Below, piece by piece: positions 18,884 through 27,827 of a DNA stretch of 64,000 nucleotides. The stretch lies in assembly GCA_041665525.1 (NCBI GenBank), contig JBAYIS010000003.1, forward strand, positions 170,658 through 234,657, given 5' to 3'. The first letter of the stretch is position 1; every line of letters begins with the position of its first letter. Under the pieces are notes generated by a model. That model searched no databases. It worked only from the letters and a program-made list of their open reading frames with translations, and was not told where the DNA came from. The position numbers and the translations under genes are program-made. This DNA comes from UBA8401 sp041665525. GTDB lineage: Bacteria > Bacteroidota > Ignavibacteria > UBA10030 > UBA8401.

Positions 18884-19800
18884 GAGGCATTCCGCACGGT
18901 CAATAAAGAGATAAAAACGTTTTCCAATGACGGTTTTACCGCCCGCCAGTCGGCAACTTCGATCGCGTTCTCCGCCAAATGCTGCAGCACCGCTTGCATA
19001 TCCTGCGAGGCGGAGTTCACGACGATATTCAATCGGTCGCCGAATGCTTGCACTTCCTGCACCAGCGATAAATGTTTCATTAACGAAAACGCCCTGCGGA
19101 TATCCGAACAGACTATTTCAACAATTTCTCCACGCATCACTTTTTTTAGGTTTGCCGGAGAATCGGTCATCAGAATCGTGCCATTATCCATCAATGCGAC
19201 TCTGCTGCAGCGTTCTGCTTCATCCAGATACGGTGTTGTCATAACAATCGTGATGCCGGTTTTCAAGAGTGCAGAAAGAACCTTCCAGAAATCACGCCGG
19301 GATACCGGATCGACACCGGTGGTCGGTTCGTCAAGAAAAATAATCTCCGGTGTGTGAATGAGTGTACAGGCAAGAGCAAGTTTCTGTTTCATCCCACCGG
19401 AAAGCTTCTCCGCAAGGCGATCCCGGAACTTCGTTAACCGTGTGAATTCCAACAGTTCATTCCGCCGATCCGTATAGTTATATACCCCGTGGATCTCAGC
19501 AAAGAATTCGATATTCTCATCGATGGTCAAGTCGCCGTACAGCGAAAACCGCTGGGATAGGTAGCCGATCCGTTTTTTCACATCATCTTTTTCTTTCGAT
19601 ACATCGAATCCAAGGACTTTCACGTCACCGCTTGTTGGTCGGACAATGCCGCAAAGCATGCGAATGGTCGTCGTCTTTCCTGACCCGTCCGGACCGACAA
19701 GGGCAAACATTTCTCCGCGCCCGACAGTTAACGAAAGATCGTTTACCGCAGTGATCGCATCGAACTTCTTTATTACATTTTTAAGTTCCAGCGCTGGCAT
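18880..19800 (-). CDS. ABC exporter ATPase, first half of a YbhF-like pair
   Basis: About 306 residues: Walker A GPDGSGKTT, QRFSLYGDLTIDENI, signature LSGGMKQKLALA, Walker B IIFLDEPTTGVDP. The usual switch histidine region reads MTTPYLDEAERC, with Pro where His is normal, so this half may be the degenerate ATP site of an asymmetric pair. Start at ATG 19800 (MPALEL) rather than the GTG at 19818. Second gene after the membrane-fusion protein. Confidence 0.9.
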   Translation of the reverse strand: MPALELKNVIKKFDAITAVNDLSLTVGRGEMFALVGPDGSGKTTTIRMLCGIVRPTSGDVKVLGFDVSKEKDDVKKRIGYLSQRFSLYGDLTIDENIEFFAEIHGVYNYTDRRNELLEFTRLTKFRDRLAEKLSGGMKQKLALACTLIHTPEIIFLDEPTTGVDPVSRRDFWKVLSALLKTGITIVMTTPYLDEAERCSRVALMDNGTILMTDSPANLKKVMRGEIVEIVCSDIRRAFSLMKHLSLVQEVQAFGDRLNIVVNSASQDMQAVLQHLAENAIEVADWRAVKPSLENVFISLLTVRNAS

Positions 19801-19898
19801 GATGTATTCTGAATTCACTTATACTTGTATTGTTTCCAATAACACATTATGGATATTTCGTTGCCTGGAAATAACGGCAAACGTGAGTGATCATAATT

Positions 19899-20891
19899 TT
19901 ACCGTAGAAAGGCATCCGCCGGCATACCGGATTTTAGGTCGCCTTCCGGATTCTCAACTTCCAGTTTTACACCGAATACCAGTTTAGTCCGTTCATCCTT
20001 TGTCTGTACATTCCTCGGAGTGAATTCTGCGATAGGCGACACATAGACCACGGAAGCGGGATATTTTTTGTCCGGGTATGTATCAATACACACATCTGCC
20101 GCACCACCGATCTTCACCTTCCCTAATTCTGTTTCATTCACATAGATCATCAATTCCATCTGTTCCAGCCGGGAGATCCGAACCACGATGGTGCCGGTTC
20201 CGATCAACTCCCCCTCTTCTACAGGTTTATACGTGATCGTCCCCGGAACGGGAGCCAGGATATATGAATCAACGATCTGTTTTCTGATGAGATTCGCCTG
20301 GGCGCGGGCTTGATCTACTCTGGCTTTCGCTGCGTTCAGATCCTCCGTGCGGGCAAAGTGCTGCAGTTTTTGGAGGTTATGTTTTGCCGTATTGTATTGC
20401 GCTTGCGTCACCGTCACACGGGATTCTGCATCTTCGAACTGTTTCGCCGAGACAGCGTGCGTTGTATACAATTCTTTGATCCTATCAAAATCCGTTTTCG
20501 CCGTTCTATATCCTGATTCGGTCTGATGGACTGCCTCTTCTGCTGACTGTAGATCCTCCGAACGCGCGCCATTCTTTAAAAGCTGATACTGTGCTTCGGC
20601 AAGATCCACGCCGGCTTGCGCCTGTTGAAGAAGCAGTTGCTGCGTTTCAGTATCGATAACGGCAAGAGTATCTCCTTTATTCACTTTTGCTCCTTCTTGC
20701 ACATGTAGACGAAGGATCTGTCCGGACACCTTCGACGCGACATTGACCTCCACCGATTCCAGGATCCCGCTCGATTCGATCATGCCGTTATTGTTTCCGC
20801 AACCGGCGAACTCAACAGCAGCAGAAAGAACTATCACTACTGCAATCCGTATTTTCCCTGCGGCAAATGCCGCTCTGTGATTGAATTTCAT
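19899..20891 (-). CDS. HlyD/YbhG-type membrane fusion lipoprotein
   Basis: 330 residues forming the periplasmic adaptor of the exporter. A signal segment ends at a possible lipobox (EFAGC), followed by half-lipoyl domain (VASKVSGQILRLHVQEGAKV), a long coiled coil of about 120 residues (LLQQAQAGVDLAEAQYQ... to RVDQARAQANLIRKQI) and a beta-barrel domain. ATG 20891 follows AGAGGAG, a strong ribosome binding site. Order TetR-adaptor-ATPase-ATPase-permease-permease matches cecR-ybhGFSR. Confidence 0.9.
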   Translation of the reverse strand: MKFNHRAAFAAGKIRIAVVIVLSAAVEFAGCGNNNGMIESSGILESVEVNVASKVSGQILRLHVQEGAKVNKGDTLAVIDTETQQLLLQQAQAGVDLAEAQYQLLKNGARSEDLQSAEEAVHQTESGYRTAKTDFDRIKELYTTHAVSAKQFEDAESRVTVTQAQYNTAKHNLQKLQHFARTEDLNAAKARVDQARAQANLIRKQIVDSYILAPVPGTITYKPVEEGELIGTGTIVVRISRLEQMELMIYVNETELGKVKIGGAADVCIDTYPDKKYPASVVYVSPIAEFTPRNVQTKDERTKLVFGVKLEVENPEGDLKSGMPADAFLR

Positions 20892-20900
20892 ATTCTCCTC

Positions 20901-21527
20901 TTATAGGATATTCATTTCATATTTGACAAATTCTTTTCGTGCCTCTTCCGTTAACGCGCCTTCGAAAATAACGTGGAAGATGGTATACATCGCTTCCTTC
21001 GGCGAGAAGGCATGTTCTGCCAGTACATCCGGTGTGAGGATGTTTTGAAAACAGCTGGAGAGCATCATCACAATTACTTCATCATTGATATCATTTCGGA
21101 AGACATTTTCCTTTTTTGCACGACGGATCATCTCAATCATTTTGTTGACGATATGTTCATGACGAAATTTTTCCGCTTCCACCCAGATAAACGGAGCGAA
21201 CCGTTTCATATCCATTTGGAACGATTTGCTCAATCCCCCGAACGTTTTTCCGATATACAAGATGAGTTCCGCGAGCCGATGAACAAACGGTTTATCCTGC
21301 TCCGAAATGCGTTGCACTTCCTTTTCGACTTTTCGTAACACCATCCAGACAATGGTTTTCACCAACTCTTCTTTGCTTGGGAAATATTTGTACATCGTTT
21401 TTTTGCTAATACCCAGATCTGCGGATAATTCATCTAGTGTTACTTTGTTGAAACCCATTTTAAAAAATCTGTTTTTTGCCAATTCCAGAATTCTTTCTTT
21501 GGGCTCATTTTCTTTCATTACTTCCAT
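20901..21527 (-). CDS. TetR-family regulator of the exporter operon
   Basis: 208 residues; N-terminal helix-turn-helix KVTLDELSADLGISKKTMYKYFPSKEELVK is a textbook TetR DNA-binding domain, and the C-terminal ~150 residues are the variable ligand-binding part. Nine base pairs separate it from the membrane-fusion gene, so it likely represses its own operon in response to an exported compound, like CecR (YbiH). In-frame ATGs at 21527 and 21518 are both possible starts. Confidence 0.9.
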   Translation of the reverse strand: MEVMKENEPKERILELAKNRFFKMGFNKVTLDELSADLGISKKTMYKYFPSKEELVKTIVWMVLRKVEKEVQRISEQDKPFVHRLAELILYIGKTFGGLSKSFQMDMKRFAPFIWVEAEKFRHEHIVNKMIEMIRRAKKENVFRNDINDEVIVMMLSSCFQNILTPDVLAEHAFSPKEAMYTIFHVIFEGALTEEARKEFVKYEMNIL

Positions 21528-21560
21528 TTTTGCACCATTCCAATTCTACTGGATACTTTT

Positions 21561-21589
21561 ATATTATTTATAGTTTCCTAGTGTATCAA
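21561..21589 (-). promoter_or_regulatory. Candidate promoter for the TetR/exporter operon
   Basis: On the minus strand TTGATA (21584-21589) and TAATAT (21561-21566) are separated by 17 bp, close to the sigma-70 consensus, 35 bp before the TetR gene. The -35 overlaps the T-tract of the panB terminator. Inferred only from sequence. Confidence 0.45.
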
Positions 21590-21612
21590 AAAAAACCATT
21601 GAGACAATGGTT
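21587..21612 (-). terminator. Rho-independent terminator after panB
   Basis: Minus-strand hairpin AACCATTG-TCT-CAATGGTT (21594-21612) followed by eight T residues. It ends the lipid A/panB transcript and insulates the exporter operon. Confidence 0.85.
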
Positions 21613-21693
21613 GTATCAGTTGAAAACTTTAATCGTATCTTCCGTTTCCATAATACGAGGATAATTCTTTTTTGTCAAGTATTTTTTCCTTTT

Positions 21694-22512
21694 CTAATAG
21701 CTCTCTTTTTTTGTAGGGAATTTTGAGGATTTAACATCCGCAATGTATGCTTCGAATGCAGTTCTTATCGTTTCAGACAAATTCGCATATTGTCGGACAA
21801 AGCGGGGACGGAACTGTTCGTTCATGCCGAGCATGTCATTAGTAACAAGCACCTGACCGTCGCATCCGGTACCGGCACCAATTCCGATGGTGGCACAGGA
21901 AACTGCTTTTGTTACTTTCGCAGCCAACGAGTCCGGAATCTTTTCGAGGACGATGCCGAATACTCCGGCTTTATCCAGCATTTTTGCATCTTCGATAAGT
22001 TGCTTTGCTTCAGCAGATTCTTTCGCCCGCACTTCATACGTACCGAACTTATAGATCGATTGCGGAGTCAAGCCAAGATGTCCCATCACCGGAATGCCTA
22101 TATCCACCAACTGTTCAATAAGAGGAACGATCCTTTTCCCCCCTTCCATCTTCACTGCTTCAGCACCGGACTCTTTCAGCAGACGGCCGCAATTGCGGAC
22201 CGCTTCCTTGATATCGACCTGGTAGGACATGAAAGGCATATCGGCAACTAGCATGGCACGTTTCACTGCCCGACGCACAACTTTTGTATGATAGATGATC
22301 TCATCGATCGTTACCGGAATGGTTGTTTCCAAACCTTGAAAAACATTCGCGACTGAATCGCCGACAAGAATAATGTCGATCCCCGCATCATCCAGCAGCC
22401 GTGCCGTTGAAAAATCATATGCCGTCAGCATGGCGATCTTCTCCCCTTTTTGTTTCATCGCCAGGACAACCTTCGTGGTGATCCGTTTATAGTCTGACGT
22501 TTGGGTACTCAT
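21694..22512 (-). CDS. panB: 3-methyl-2-oxobutanoate hydroxymethyltransferase
   Basis: First committed enzyme of pantothenate synthesis (alpha-ketoisovalerate to ketopantoate with methylene-THF). 272 residues; metal- and substrate-binding motifs MLTAYDFSTARLLDDAG, ILVGDSVANVFQG, VKMEGG, PVMGHLGLTPQS and IGIGAGTGCDGQVLV are intact. ATGA overlap of 4 bp with lipM upstream. panC and panD are not here, so it rides on the lpx transcript. Confidence 0.96.
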   Translation of the reverse strand: MSTQTSDYKRITTKVVLAMKQKGEKIAMLTAYDFSTARLLDDAGIDIILVGDSVANVFQGLETTIPVTIDEIIYHTKVVRRAVKRAMLVADMPFMSYQVDIKEAVRNCGRLLKESGAEAVKMEGGKRIVPLIEQLVDIGIPVMGHLGLTPQSIYKFGTYEVRAKESAEAKQLIEDAKMLDKAGVFGIVLEKIPDSLAAKVTKAVSCATIGIGAGTGCDGQVLVTNDMLGMNEQFRPRFVRQYANLSETIRTAFEAYIADVKSSKFPTKKESY

Positions 22513-23285
22513 AGGACCGCCTCAATGGTTTTTTCAAAATGGATATTCATTGCTTCTTCAAATCCTGTACGCACAATGGATGTGGTTTCCTCAAACGTTA
22601 CGATACGGCCGAGAGCAGACGAAAGATCGATCGTTTTATTGTCGATATCGTTCATGATCTTCTCTTTGATACTGTTGTTCTCAACGTGCAGAATCTCAGC
22701 GAGCAGCCGGTGTTCTTTCCCCAACAGAATCGAACCATGCTGCAAAACTATTTCAGGAAATTGTTCTGAAGAAAACCGCCGCTGCGCACTTCCGACCAGT
22801 TTCTTTCCGTTGATCTGTACTTCATACCGTGCTGACGCAGAAAAGCATGGGATCGATTCTTGCTTTTTATAGAATGCTTGAAAATTCGGCTGAGAAGTCT
22901 CGTAAGCAACATCGGCACATAACTTAGACAGTCCAGCGACAAGCGCTTTACTAATCATCGAATACGTTTCCGTGATGCCCTTTCCCCCGGAGGCCATGAC
23001 GATAGAATAGGTCAGTTCATTGGCATGCAATACTGCACGGCCGCCGGTGGGCCGCCGTACAATTTCGATCCCGAATTCAGAACATTTGTCTTTGTCGATA
23101 TCCAGTTCCGATTGGTTGTATCCGAGAGAGACCGCCCATGGTTTCCATCCGTATAAACGAAGAGTCGGAGGAATTTCACCGCGCTGCAATCGCTGGGCTA
23201 GCGCGATATCTTGTTCCATATTTTGGGTGCCGGTGCAGAACCCGGATTCGATACAATGCCACAGCCGGTCGGAAGAATCGCTCAT
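22509..23285 (-). CDS. lipM: Octanoyltransferase LipM / lipoate-protein ligase family
   Basis: 258 residues of the BPL/LplA/LipB fold. Motifs include RLYGWKPWAVSLGYNQ, VRRPTGGRAVLH and IPCFSASARYEVQINGKKLVGSAQ. The cysteine in PCFSAS aligns with the acyl-cysteine of LipM and the lysine in GKKLVGSAQ with the conserved catalytic lysine, so LipM is favoured over LplA; distinguishing them by sequence alone is not certain. Makes octanoylated lipoyl domains for 2-oxoacid dehydrogenases. Overlaps panB by 4 bp. Confidence 0.85.
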   Translation of the reverse strand: MSDSSDRLWHCIESGFCTGTQNMEQDIALAQRLQRGEIPPTLRLYGWKPWAVSLGYNQSELDIDKDKCSEFGIEIVRRPTGGRAVLHANELTYSIVMASGGKGITETYSMISKALVAGLSKLCADVAYETSQPNFQAFYKKQESIPCFSASARYEVQINGKKLVGSAQRRFSSEQFPEIVLQHGSILLGKEHRLLAEILHVENNSIKEKIMNDIDNKTIDLSSALGRIVTFEETTSIVRTGFEEAMNIHFEKTIEAVL

Positions 23286-23291
23286 AGCCGT

Positions 23292-24098
23292 TTATTCCCC
23301 GCTCGAGGAATGCCGCCGGGCAGTAATGATGCCCCGTTTAGAAGCTTCAATAAAATCAAGAAGATTTTGAATTTCGAGTGTGATCGCCATTGTTGACTTG
23401 ATCTTTTCCACACCCTGGCTCACGTTTAATTTGGAAAGATAGAGTATACGATATGCATCGTTCAACGCGTCGAGTGCTTCCTTCGAAAATCCCCGTCGCC
23501 GCAGGCCGATGATATTCAAACGCTCGAACGAAACTGGCCAGCCGCCGGCTATGATATAGGGAGGGACATCCTTCGGGATACGAAAATGCCCGCCGATCAT
23601 CGTGTGTGCGCCGATGGTGACGAACTGATGGATTGCCGAGAGTCCGCCGATGATGGCATAGTCCTGGATTGTGATATGCCCGGCCATCTGCACAGAGTTG
23701 GCAATTATGACATTGTTGCCGATGACGCAATCGTGCGCAACGTGAACATAGGCCATTAACAGGCAATTGCTGCCGACAGATGATTTGAGATGCTGTTTTG
23801 CAGTGCCGCGATTGAGTGTGCAAAATTCGCGGATGGTCGAGTTGTCCCCTAACTCGAAAAGCGTCGGTTCATTTTTGTAGGAAAGGTCCTGCGGCGGAGT
23901 GGATACGACCGCTCCTTTATGAATCTTGCAATTTTTTCCGATGCGAGCACCGTTTGCAATGAGCGTGTGCGGACCGATATAGGTTCCTTCACCGATCGTG
24001 ACATCATCCTCGATGATGGCATACGGATCGACGACAACGCCTTCCGCGATCTGTGCTTTGCCGCTGACAATGGCAGTAGAATGAATTTGCGTAGGCAT
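23292..24098 (-). CDS. lpxA: UDP-N-acetylglucosamine acyltransferase
   Basis: First step of lipid A synthesis. 268 residues with hexapeptide left-handed beta-helix repeats through residue ~190 (IAEGVVVDPYAIIEDDVTIG pattern), the catalytic-histidine segment YVHVAHDCVIGNN, and C-terminal helices (FSKEALDALNDAYRIL). Six base pairs after the lpxC-fabZ stop. Confidence 0.96.
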   Translation of the reverse strand: MPTQIHSTAIVSGKAQIAEGVVVDPYAIIEDDVTIGEGTYIGPHTLIANGARIGKNCKIHKGAVVSTPPQDLSYKNEPTLFELGDNSTIREFCTLNRGTAKQHLKSSVGSNCLLMAYVHVAHDCVIGNNVIIANSVQMAGHITIQDYAIIGGLSAIHQFVTIGAHTMIGGHFRIPKDVPPYIIAGGWPVSFERLNIIGLRRRGFSKEALDALNDAYRILYLSKLNVSQGVEKIKSTMAITLEIQNLLDFIEASKRGIITARRHSSSGE

Positions 24099-24104
24099 AG
24101 GAGA

Positions 24105-25517
24105 TTAAGAATTTGGAGTTTTCGGCCTGTCGACGATTGTCGCCATCATTTCCGCTTCACACACGAGCTGCCCGTCCACATATGCTTCGCCTCTCATCGT
24201 GCACACTTTGCTGCGCCGGTTCACCATTGTGAGTTCATACACCAGTTGGTCACCCGGCACCACCTGGCGTCTGAATTTTGCATTATTGATCCCCATGAAC
24301 AACACCAACCGATCATTCGTGTCCGATCCGTCCAGCAGCAGAATACCCCCCGTTTGCGCCATTCCCTCGATAATCAACACTCCAGGCATTACCGGTGCAC
24401 CGGGAAAATGCCCTTGAAAGAACTGCTCGTTCATTGAAACACTTTTTACACCGACACACCGCTCGTTTAGTTGGAATTCCACGATCTTATCAACAAGCAG
24501 GAAAGGATAACGGTGCGGGAGGATACGCTGCAATGCATTGACGTCGAATACGACTCCATGCTTCTTTTCATGTTGATACTTTTTGACAATCTTTTTCTGT
24601 TGATATAGCTTCCTAACGACCTTCGCGAACTCCACATTTGCTGCATGTCCGGGACGCGCAGCGAGGATATGCCCTTTGAGCGGAACACCAATCAGTGCTA
24701 GATCTCCGAGCATGTCCAGCAGTTTATGTCGCGCAGGTTCATTCTTAAATCGGAGCGCTTTATTGTTAATCGGCTGTCCATGTCCGCCCAGAAAGATCGA
24801 TTCTTTAATTCCAAGTTTATCCGCCACTCGCCGTAATTCTTCGTCCGGCAGGTCCTGGTCCGCAATGACGATTGCATTATCCAGCGTTCCGCCTTTGATC
24901 AAACCAGCCTCTCGCAATTGTTCCACTTCATGAAGGAAGCAAAACGTACGGCACATCGAAAATTCTGGAATAAATTCCTGTTCGAGATTAAACAATCCTG
25001 TATGCTGACTTCCTAGCGCCGGATTGTTGTAGTCCACCATTACCGTCATACGGAAATCATCCGTCGGCAGCGCGACAATATGAACTCCGCGCTTCTCATC
25101 CTTATATTCTACCATTTGATCGATTACAAGATAGTCTTTCGGAGCATCCTGCATTTCGAATCCTGCTTCCTGAAGCACGTCCGCATACGGTTTTGCGCTT
25201 CCGTCTCCGACCGGCGGTTCAATGCCGTCCAGATCGATGATGATGTTGTCGATCAATAATCCAACGACAGCTGCAAGTACATGCTCCGTGGTATGCACTC
25301 GCACTTCGCCTATTCCGAGCGTTGTTCCGCGCGCAACATCGACCACATGGTCAACATCTGCGGGGATCTCCGGCGAGCCGCCGATATCTACGCGGCGGAA
25401 CCGGATGCCGTAATTTTCCGGCGCGGGACGGAACGTCATGGTACACTGCGTACCGGTGTGCAATCCGACTCCGGAAAGGGAGACAGGCTTTTTGATTGTA
25501 CGTTGTTGAACTAACAT
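24105..25517 (-). CDS. lpxC/fabZ: Bifunctional UDP-acyl-GlcNAc deacetylase / 3-hydroxyacyl-ACP dehydratase
   Basis: A 470-residue fusion. The N-terminal ~310 residues are LpxC with zinc ligands in HTTEHVLAA and HKLLDMLGDLALIG and catalytic His in GHILAARPGHAA. The C-terminal ~150 residues are FabZ with the LPHRYPFLLVDKI motif and active-site GHFPGAPVMPGVLIIE. The fusion is known in Bacteroidota and Chlorobiota and links lipid A with fatty-acid elongation. Start at ATG 25517, 4 nt after GGAGG; an upstream in-frame ATG at 25535 has no such signal. Confidence 0.96.
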   Translation of the reverse strand: MLVQQRTIKKPVSLSGVGLHTGTQCTMTFRPAPENYGIRFRRVDIGGSPEIPADVDHVVDVARGTTLGIGEVRVHTTEHVLAAVVGLLIDNIIIDLDGIEPPVGDGSAKPYADVLQEAGFEMQDAPKDYLVIDQMVEYKDEKRGVHIVALPTDDFRMTVMVDYNNPALGSQHTGLFNLEQEFIPEFSMCRTFCFLHEVEQLREAGLIKGGTLDNAIVIADQDLPDEELRRVADKLGIKESIFLGGHGQPINNKALRFKNEPARHKLLDMLGDLALIGVPLKGHILAARPGHAANVEFAKVVRKLYQQKKIVKKYQHEKKHGVVFDVNALQRILPHRYPFLLVDKIVEFQLNERCVGVKSVSMNEQFFQGHFPGAPVMPGVLIIEGMAQTGGILLLDGSDTNDRLVLFMGINNAKFRRQVVPGDQLVYELTMVNRRSKVCTMRGEAYVDGQLVCEAEMMATIVDRPKTPNS

Positions 25518-25563
25518 CGAACCTCCATCATTCAAAATACAGATGTTGCAGCATCTGCCGTAT

Positions 25564-26625
25564 TCATTTTTTCAATTGAGCAATTTCTTTTTCAAGTCTT
25601 TCGACCATTTCTTTTAACTCCCGCATTTCCGTCAACAGATCCGGCAGTGAGCGAGACGCTGCTTCGATCTTTCGCCACTTTCCCGCTTCTTTCGCCGGGT
25701 ATCCGGAATAGGTCATGCCCGCATGATCTAATGCCCGCGAAACTATAGAACCTCCGGCGACCTTGACTTCATCCGCAGTAAAAACATGTCCGGTAATCGC
25801 TACGGCGCCGCCGATCATATTCCTGTTCCCGATTTTAGTGCTGCCGGCAACTCCGCTGGATCCGGCTATGACTGTATCTTCGCCGACAATAACATTGTGA
25901 GCGATCTGCACGAGATTGTCGAGCTTCGTGCCGCGTTTGATCCGGGTCTCTCCGAGCGTAGCACGATCGATACAGGCGTTTGCCTGAACCTCAACATCAT
26001 CTTCCAATACGACAATCCCTAATTGCGGGATCTTCTGATAGCTTGAATCTTTTTTCGGAGCAAAACCAAATCCATCCCCGCCGATTACCGCACCCGGCTG
26101 AATGATCACCCGATTACCGATGACACATTCTTCTCTCACTGTCACGTGAGAATAGAACAGACAATCGTTTCCGATTTTCGCGTTCCTTCCGACGACAACA
26201 TGCGGATGGATGGTCGTATTGTCTCCAATGACAGTATCCTCACCGACAACGACGTAGGCACCGATCGAACAATCTTTTCCGATCCGGGCTGTCGACGCAA
26301 TCACGGCGGTCGGATGGACACCTATTTCAACATTGATCTTCTTAGGTGCGAACTTTTCAATGGCAAAAACGAACGAGGTGTAGGGATCATCAAGTTTTAT
26401 GAGCGACGGGGGAAGTTTCGAATACTTCGACGGATCAAAACTGCGGCTGACCAGCACACACGAGGCGCCGGTCATTTCGGCGTATTTCTCGTACTTCGGA
26501 TTGGCGATAAATGCCAGCATGCCGCTGCCCGCCTCTTCGATCTTGGCAACACCAGTGATATTGATCGAACCATCGCCGATCACTTCACCCTCCAATAGTG
26601 CCGCTATGTTCTGAACTGTGATCAT
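25564..26625 (-). CDS. lpxD: UDP-3-O-acylglucosamine N-acyltransferase
   Basis: Third lipid A enzyme. 353 residues: N-terminal uridine-binding domain, hexapeptide repeats through ~residues 100-300 with the catalytic-histidine region (LVQIAHNVIVGEDTVIAG), and a C-terminal coiled coil (LTEMRELKEMVERLEKEIAQ). Follows the skp genes in the same direction. Confidence 0.95.
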   Translation of the reverse strand: MITVQNIAALLEGEVIGDGSINITGVAKIEEAGSGMLAFIANPKYEKYAEMTGASCVLVSRSFDPSKYSKLPPSLIKLDDPYTSFVFAIEKFAPKKINVEIGVHPTAVIASTARIGKDCSIGAYVVVGEDTVIGDNTTIHPHVVVGRNAKIGNDCLFYSHVTVREECVIGNRVIIQPGAVIGGDGFGFAPKKDSSYQKIPQLGIVVLEDDVEVQANACIDRATLGETRIKRGTKLDNLVQIAHNVIVGEDTVIAGSSGVAGSTKIGNRNMIGGAVAITGHVFTADEVKVAGGSIVSRALDHAGMTYSGYPAKEAGKWRKIEAASRSLPDLLTEMRELKEMVERLEKEIAQLKK

Positions 26626-26636
26626 ACAAACGAAAA

Positions 26637-26660
26637 CGAGTCCCGAAAATTCAGGACTCG
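26637..26660 (-). terminator. Possible hairpin/attenuator between skp and lpxD
   Basis: A 7-bp inverted repeat (CGAGTCC/GGACTCG, 10-nt loop) lies in the 40-bp gap before lpxD, followed on the minus strand by TTTTCGTTTG. It could be a weak terminator or processing site that lowers lpx expression relative to skp-bamA. Confidence 0.4.
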
Positions 26661-26665
26661 CTTGA

Positions 26666-27181
26666 CTATTTTTGGAGTAAATTTTCGAGAACCTTCTGGG
26701 TGAGATCGTGTTTCGCGTTAGCGAAGAGCAGGAGCGTTGAACTGCTCCTATCTATGACGTAATCATACGATTCCTCATCCGCTACATCCTTCACTGCTTT
26801 GAAAATCTTTTCCTGGACCGGCTTCATCAGTTCGTTCTGTTTTGTGAACATCTCTCCGCTGGTACCGAATTTCTGATTGCGGAAATCGACAATCTTCTTG
26901 TCCAAATCCTGGAGTTCCTTCTCCACTTCCGACCGACGTTTGTCGGACATGATCAGCTTTCGCTTATCGTAGTCTTCCACTTTTTTTTGCAAATCGCCCG
27001 CCATCTGATTCAGATCTGCCTGCCATTGTGAGGCGATGGCATCCAATTGTTTCTGGGCATCCTGGGCTTCCGGCAGTTGTTCCATTATTGTGGCGGAATT
27101 GATAAAGGCGATCTTTGTTTGCGCTGCCGAGGGAAGCACAGAAGCAGCGAGCAAAGCGAGAATGAACACTGATTTCTTCAT
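26666..27181 (-). CDS. Skp/OmpH periplasmic chaperone, second copy
   Basis: 171 residues: signal peptide (AASVLPSAAQ), then KIAFINSATIMEQLPEAQDAQ, the OmpH start, a long basic coiled coil of ~80 residues forming the Skp tentacle, and a C-terminal DYVIDRSSSTLLLFAN strand. Holds unfolded outer-membrane proteins on the way to BamA. AAGGA precedes ATG 27181. Paralogous to the 27263-27775 gene. Confidence 0.93.
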   Translation of the reverse strand: MKKSVFILALLAASVLPSAAQTKIAFINSATIMEQLPEAQDAQKQLDAIASQWQADLNQMAGDLQKKVEDYDKRKLIMSDKRRSEVEKELQDLDKKIVDFRNQKFGTSGEMFTKQNELMKPVQEKIFKAVKDVADEESYDYVIDRSSSTLLLFANAKHDLTQKVLENLLQK

Positions 27182-27262
27182 AGGGATCCTTATATGAAAG
27201 TGTCAGGCGCGGCATCACTTCTTTCTGCGAGCCGATCTCCCGGGAACGTAATGCAACGGCGG

Positions 27263-27775
27263 TTATTTAGCCCCGCGCTTCAGCATATCCAGCACTTTGT
27301 ATGTATAATCGAACTGTGGATCGGCGTAGAGCACCGGTACTTCGGTTGCGCGATCCAATACGAAGGAAAGTTTTTGTTCCTTAGCAACCTTTTCGATCGC
27401 TTTAAACACTTTTTCCTGGATCGGTTTCATGATCTTATCGCGCTGGACTGCAAGTTCCTGTTGTTTTTCCTGGCGATATTGGTTCAACTTCTGTTCGTCC
27501 TCGACCAGTTCTTTCTGTTTCACCTGCTTGGTGGACTCGTTCAGCATGCTTGCCTGTTTTTGGTACTCTTCATATTTTGCCTGCAGTGCCTGACCGCGTT
27601 TTTCAATCTCATCCTGCCAGCCTTTTAAAATGCCTTCCAGTTTCGCCTGGGAATCTTTCGCTTCCGGCAACTCCTTAATGATCGTTTCGGAATTCACATA
27701 ACCGATCTTCAATGCCGGCTGCTGGGCAATTGCTGCCACGGAACAAATGAGAAGAACAAAAAATAACTTTTTCAC
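27263..27775 (-). CDS. Skp/OmpH periplasmic chaperone, first copy
   Basis: 170 residues with signal peptide (ending AIAQQ), OmpH start KIGYVNSETIIKELPEAKDSQ, central coiled coil and C-terminal FVLDRATEVPVLYADP. The start codon is GTG at 27775, preceded by AGAGG at good spacing. Tandem with the next gene, which is common in this phylum, and directly after bamA. Confidence 0.93.
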   Translation of the reverse strand: MKKLFFVLLICSVAAIAQQPALKIGYVNSETIIKELPEAKDSQAKLEGILKGWQDEIEKRGQALQAKYEEYQKQASMLNESTKQVKQKELVEDEQKLNQYRQEKQQELAVQRDKIMKPIQEKVFKAIEKVAKEQKLSFVLDRATEVPVLYADPQFDYTYKVLDMLKRGAK

Positions 27776-27827
27776 GATAACCTCTTTTGATTGATGTAAA
27801 TGAATGATTGAAAAATTTTATACCGTA

